From contig NZ_BNEM01000001.1 of assembly GCF_018327705.1 (NCBI RefSeq), positions 62,001 to 126,000 on the forward strand: a stretch of DNA of 64,000 bases, written 5' to 3'. Below the pieces are notes generated by a model that saw nothing but the letters and a program-made list of their open reading frames with translations, was not told the DNA's origin and did not search any database. The first letter of the stretch is position 1; every line of letters begins with the position of its first letter. Source of the stretch: Catellatospora sp. TT07R-123 (GTDB taxonomy: Bacteria; Actinomycetota; Actinomycetes; Mycobacteriales; Micromonosporaceae). The translations under genes and the position numbers were made by a program. Below are positions 63,281 to 64,000 of the stretch, one piece after another.

Positions 63281-63445
63281 GCCGCGGAGCCGGACGGAAC
63301 CGCTGCTGGGGCCCGGTGCAGGGGATGGGCGGCCGAGCGGCAAGGGTTCGCCCAAAATTCAAGGGTTCCGATGTCTTGTGCCATGGGAGCGGTTCTGCTT
63401 GGCTACGGCGAGCCGTCCACATCGGCATGGACACAAGGAGCCCAC

Positions 63446-64000
63446 ATGAGACTGAAAGCGGTTACGGCAGGACCTGCCCTAGCTGTCTTCGTCGCCGCTG
63501 CGATGACGCTGGGTGTGCAGCCCGCGGCCGCCGCGCGACCCTCGGCGAGCACGGGCGCGACCGCGCCGTCGCTCGTCGGCGCGCTGGCCGCGCCGAGCGT
63601 CGACGTGAACAACGTCAAGGCGCACCTGCAGCAGCTGCAGACCATCGCGACCAACAACGGCGGCAACCGTGCCACCGGCACCGCCGGCCACACCGCGTCG
63701 GTGACGTACGTGCAGCAGAAGCTCCAGGCGGCGGGCTTCACCGTCACCCTGCAGACCTGCACCACCTGCAACGGCTCGGCGAAGAACATCATCGCCGACT
63801 GGCCGGGCGGCGACACCAACAACACCTACATGTTCGGCGGCCACCTCGACGGCGTGTCGGCCGGCCCCGGCATCAACGACGACGGCTCCGGCTCGTCGGC
63901 GCTGCTGGAGGCCGCGCTCCAGCTCGCGGCGGCCAACCCGACGATGACCAACCACCTGCGGTTCGGCTGGTGGGCCGGCGAGGAGCAGGGCCTGATCGGC
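63446..64000 (+). CDS. Secreted M28 aminopeptidase (partial)
   Basis: The first 185 residues of an exported metallopeptidase; the gene runs off the window. Signal peptide (about 1-30, AAAA). The M28 core is visible: [28 protein letters not shown] (zinc His and Asp; shortened to GGHLDGV and GINDDGSG) and [11 protein letters not shown] (catalytic Glu). This matches the Streptomyces griseus aminopeptidase type. AAGGAG precedes the ATG. The 165 bases before it hold no gene. Confidence 0.88.
   Translation, partial: MRLKAVTAGPALAVFVAAAMTLGVQPAAAARPSASTGATAPSLVGALAAPSVDVNNVKAHLQQLQTIATNNGGNRATGTAGHTASVTYVQQKLQAAGFTVTLQTCTTCNGSAKNIIADWPGGDTNNTYMFGGHLDGVSAGPGINDDGSGSSALLEAALQLAAANPTMTNHLRFGWWAGEEQGLIG

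Overview
The window is very GC-rich DNA with dense genes, strong third-position GC bias, many GTG starts, frequent 4-base start/stop overlaps, Tat-type leaders and large secreted carbohydrate-active proteins. This points to a mycelial actinomycete, most likely Micromonosporaceae; the family assignment is inference from gene content and repeat style, not from a marker gene. No rRNA, tRNA, CRISPR array or transposase was found.

Region 1 (1-5.1 kb) holds a 550-residue protein of unknown function, a WXG100 protein, a Ser/Thr kinase with an Fn3-like ectodomain and a LamG-like lectin protein, followed by a truncated ricin/AbfB lectin fragment. Region 2 (5.2-14.4 kb) holds a secreted GH92 mannosidase with twin F5/8C modules behind a LacI-type operator, a divergent MmyB-type regulator/MFS exporter pair, and a GntR(YtrA)-ABC operon with its own palindromic operator. 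Region 3 (14.4-30.4 kb) is mixed: DUF1877 protein, AnmK, an ArgJ paralogue resembling the clavulanate-cluster ORF6/OAT2 type, an acyl-CoA dehydrogenase-like protein, a DUF4386 membrane protein behind an elaborate operator array, a DUF1501/DUF1800 pair, a two-component system, an amidase whose Tat leader is out of frame, and a secreted protein. Region 4 (30.4-34.7 kb) is a copper block: a P1B-type ATPase behind a perfect CsoR-type palindrome, and a tyrosinase coupled to a MelC1-like, His-rich caddie. An alpha/beta hydrolase and a VanX-like dipeptidase follow.

Region 5 (36.3-56.0 kb) is the most interesting part: a compact extracellular contractile injection system (eCIS; sheath, tube, Pvc7/8/9/10/11/12-like baseplate and spike, DUF4255 terminator protein) joined to a TPR-CHAT protease, a cytosolic S8 subtilase, an ECF-type sigma factor and a small beta-sandwich protein. 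Three transcription units (the 376-residue orphan gene, the S8-sigma operon and the eCIS operon) carry the same promoter, GTATCAG-N16-CTCTGT, with exactly the same spacer and 33-46 bases from the -10 element to the start codon. The simplest model is a regulon switched on by the encoded sigma factor, with CHAT and S8 as a proteolytic trigger. The operon ends in three membrane proteins, suggesting a membrane-linked CIS, and the gp6-like baseplate protein carries a C-terminal beta-propeller. No AAA+ ATPase or obvious tape-measure protein is present; a 487-residue disordered protein sits between tube and baseplate genes.

Region 6 (56.0-64.0 kb) holds a histidine-phosphatase-like protein, a secreted trypsin-like protease, two small proteins (one DUF7019-like), a Ser/Thr kinase-TPR-WD40 protein and the start of a secreted M28 aminopeptidase cut by the window end.

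Several palindromic repeats punctuate the window: a 21-bp-arm repeat near 4.25 kb, a GAAGGGCACCTTCT hairpin at two distant sites, a 54-base hairpin inside the disordered eCIS gene, and a 54-base palindrome near 37.85 kb.
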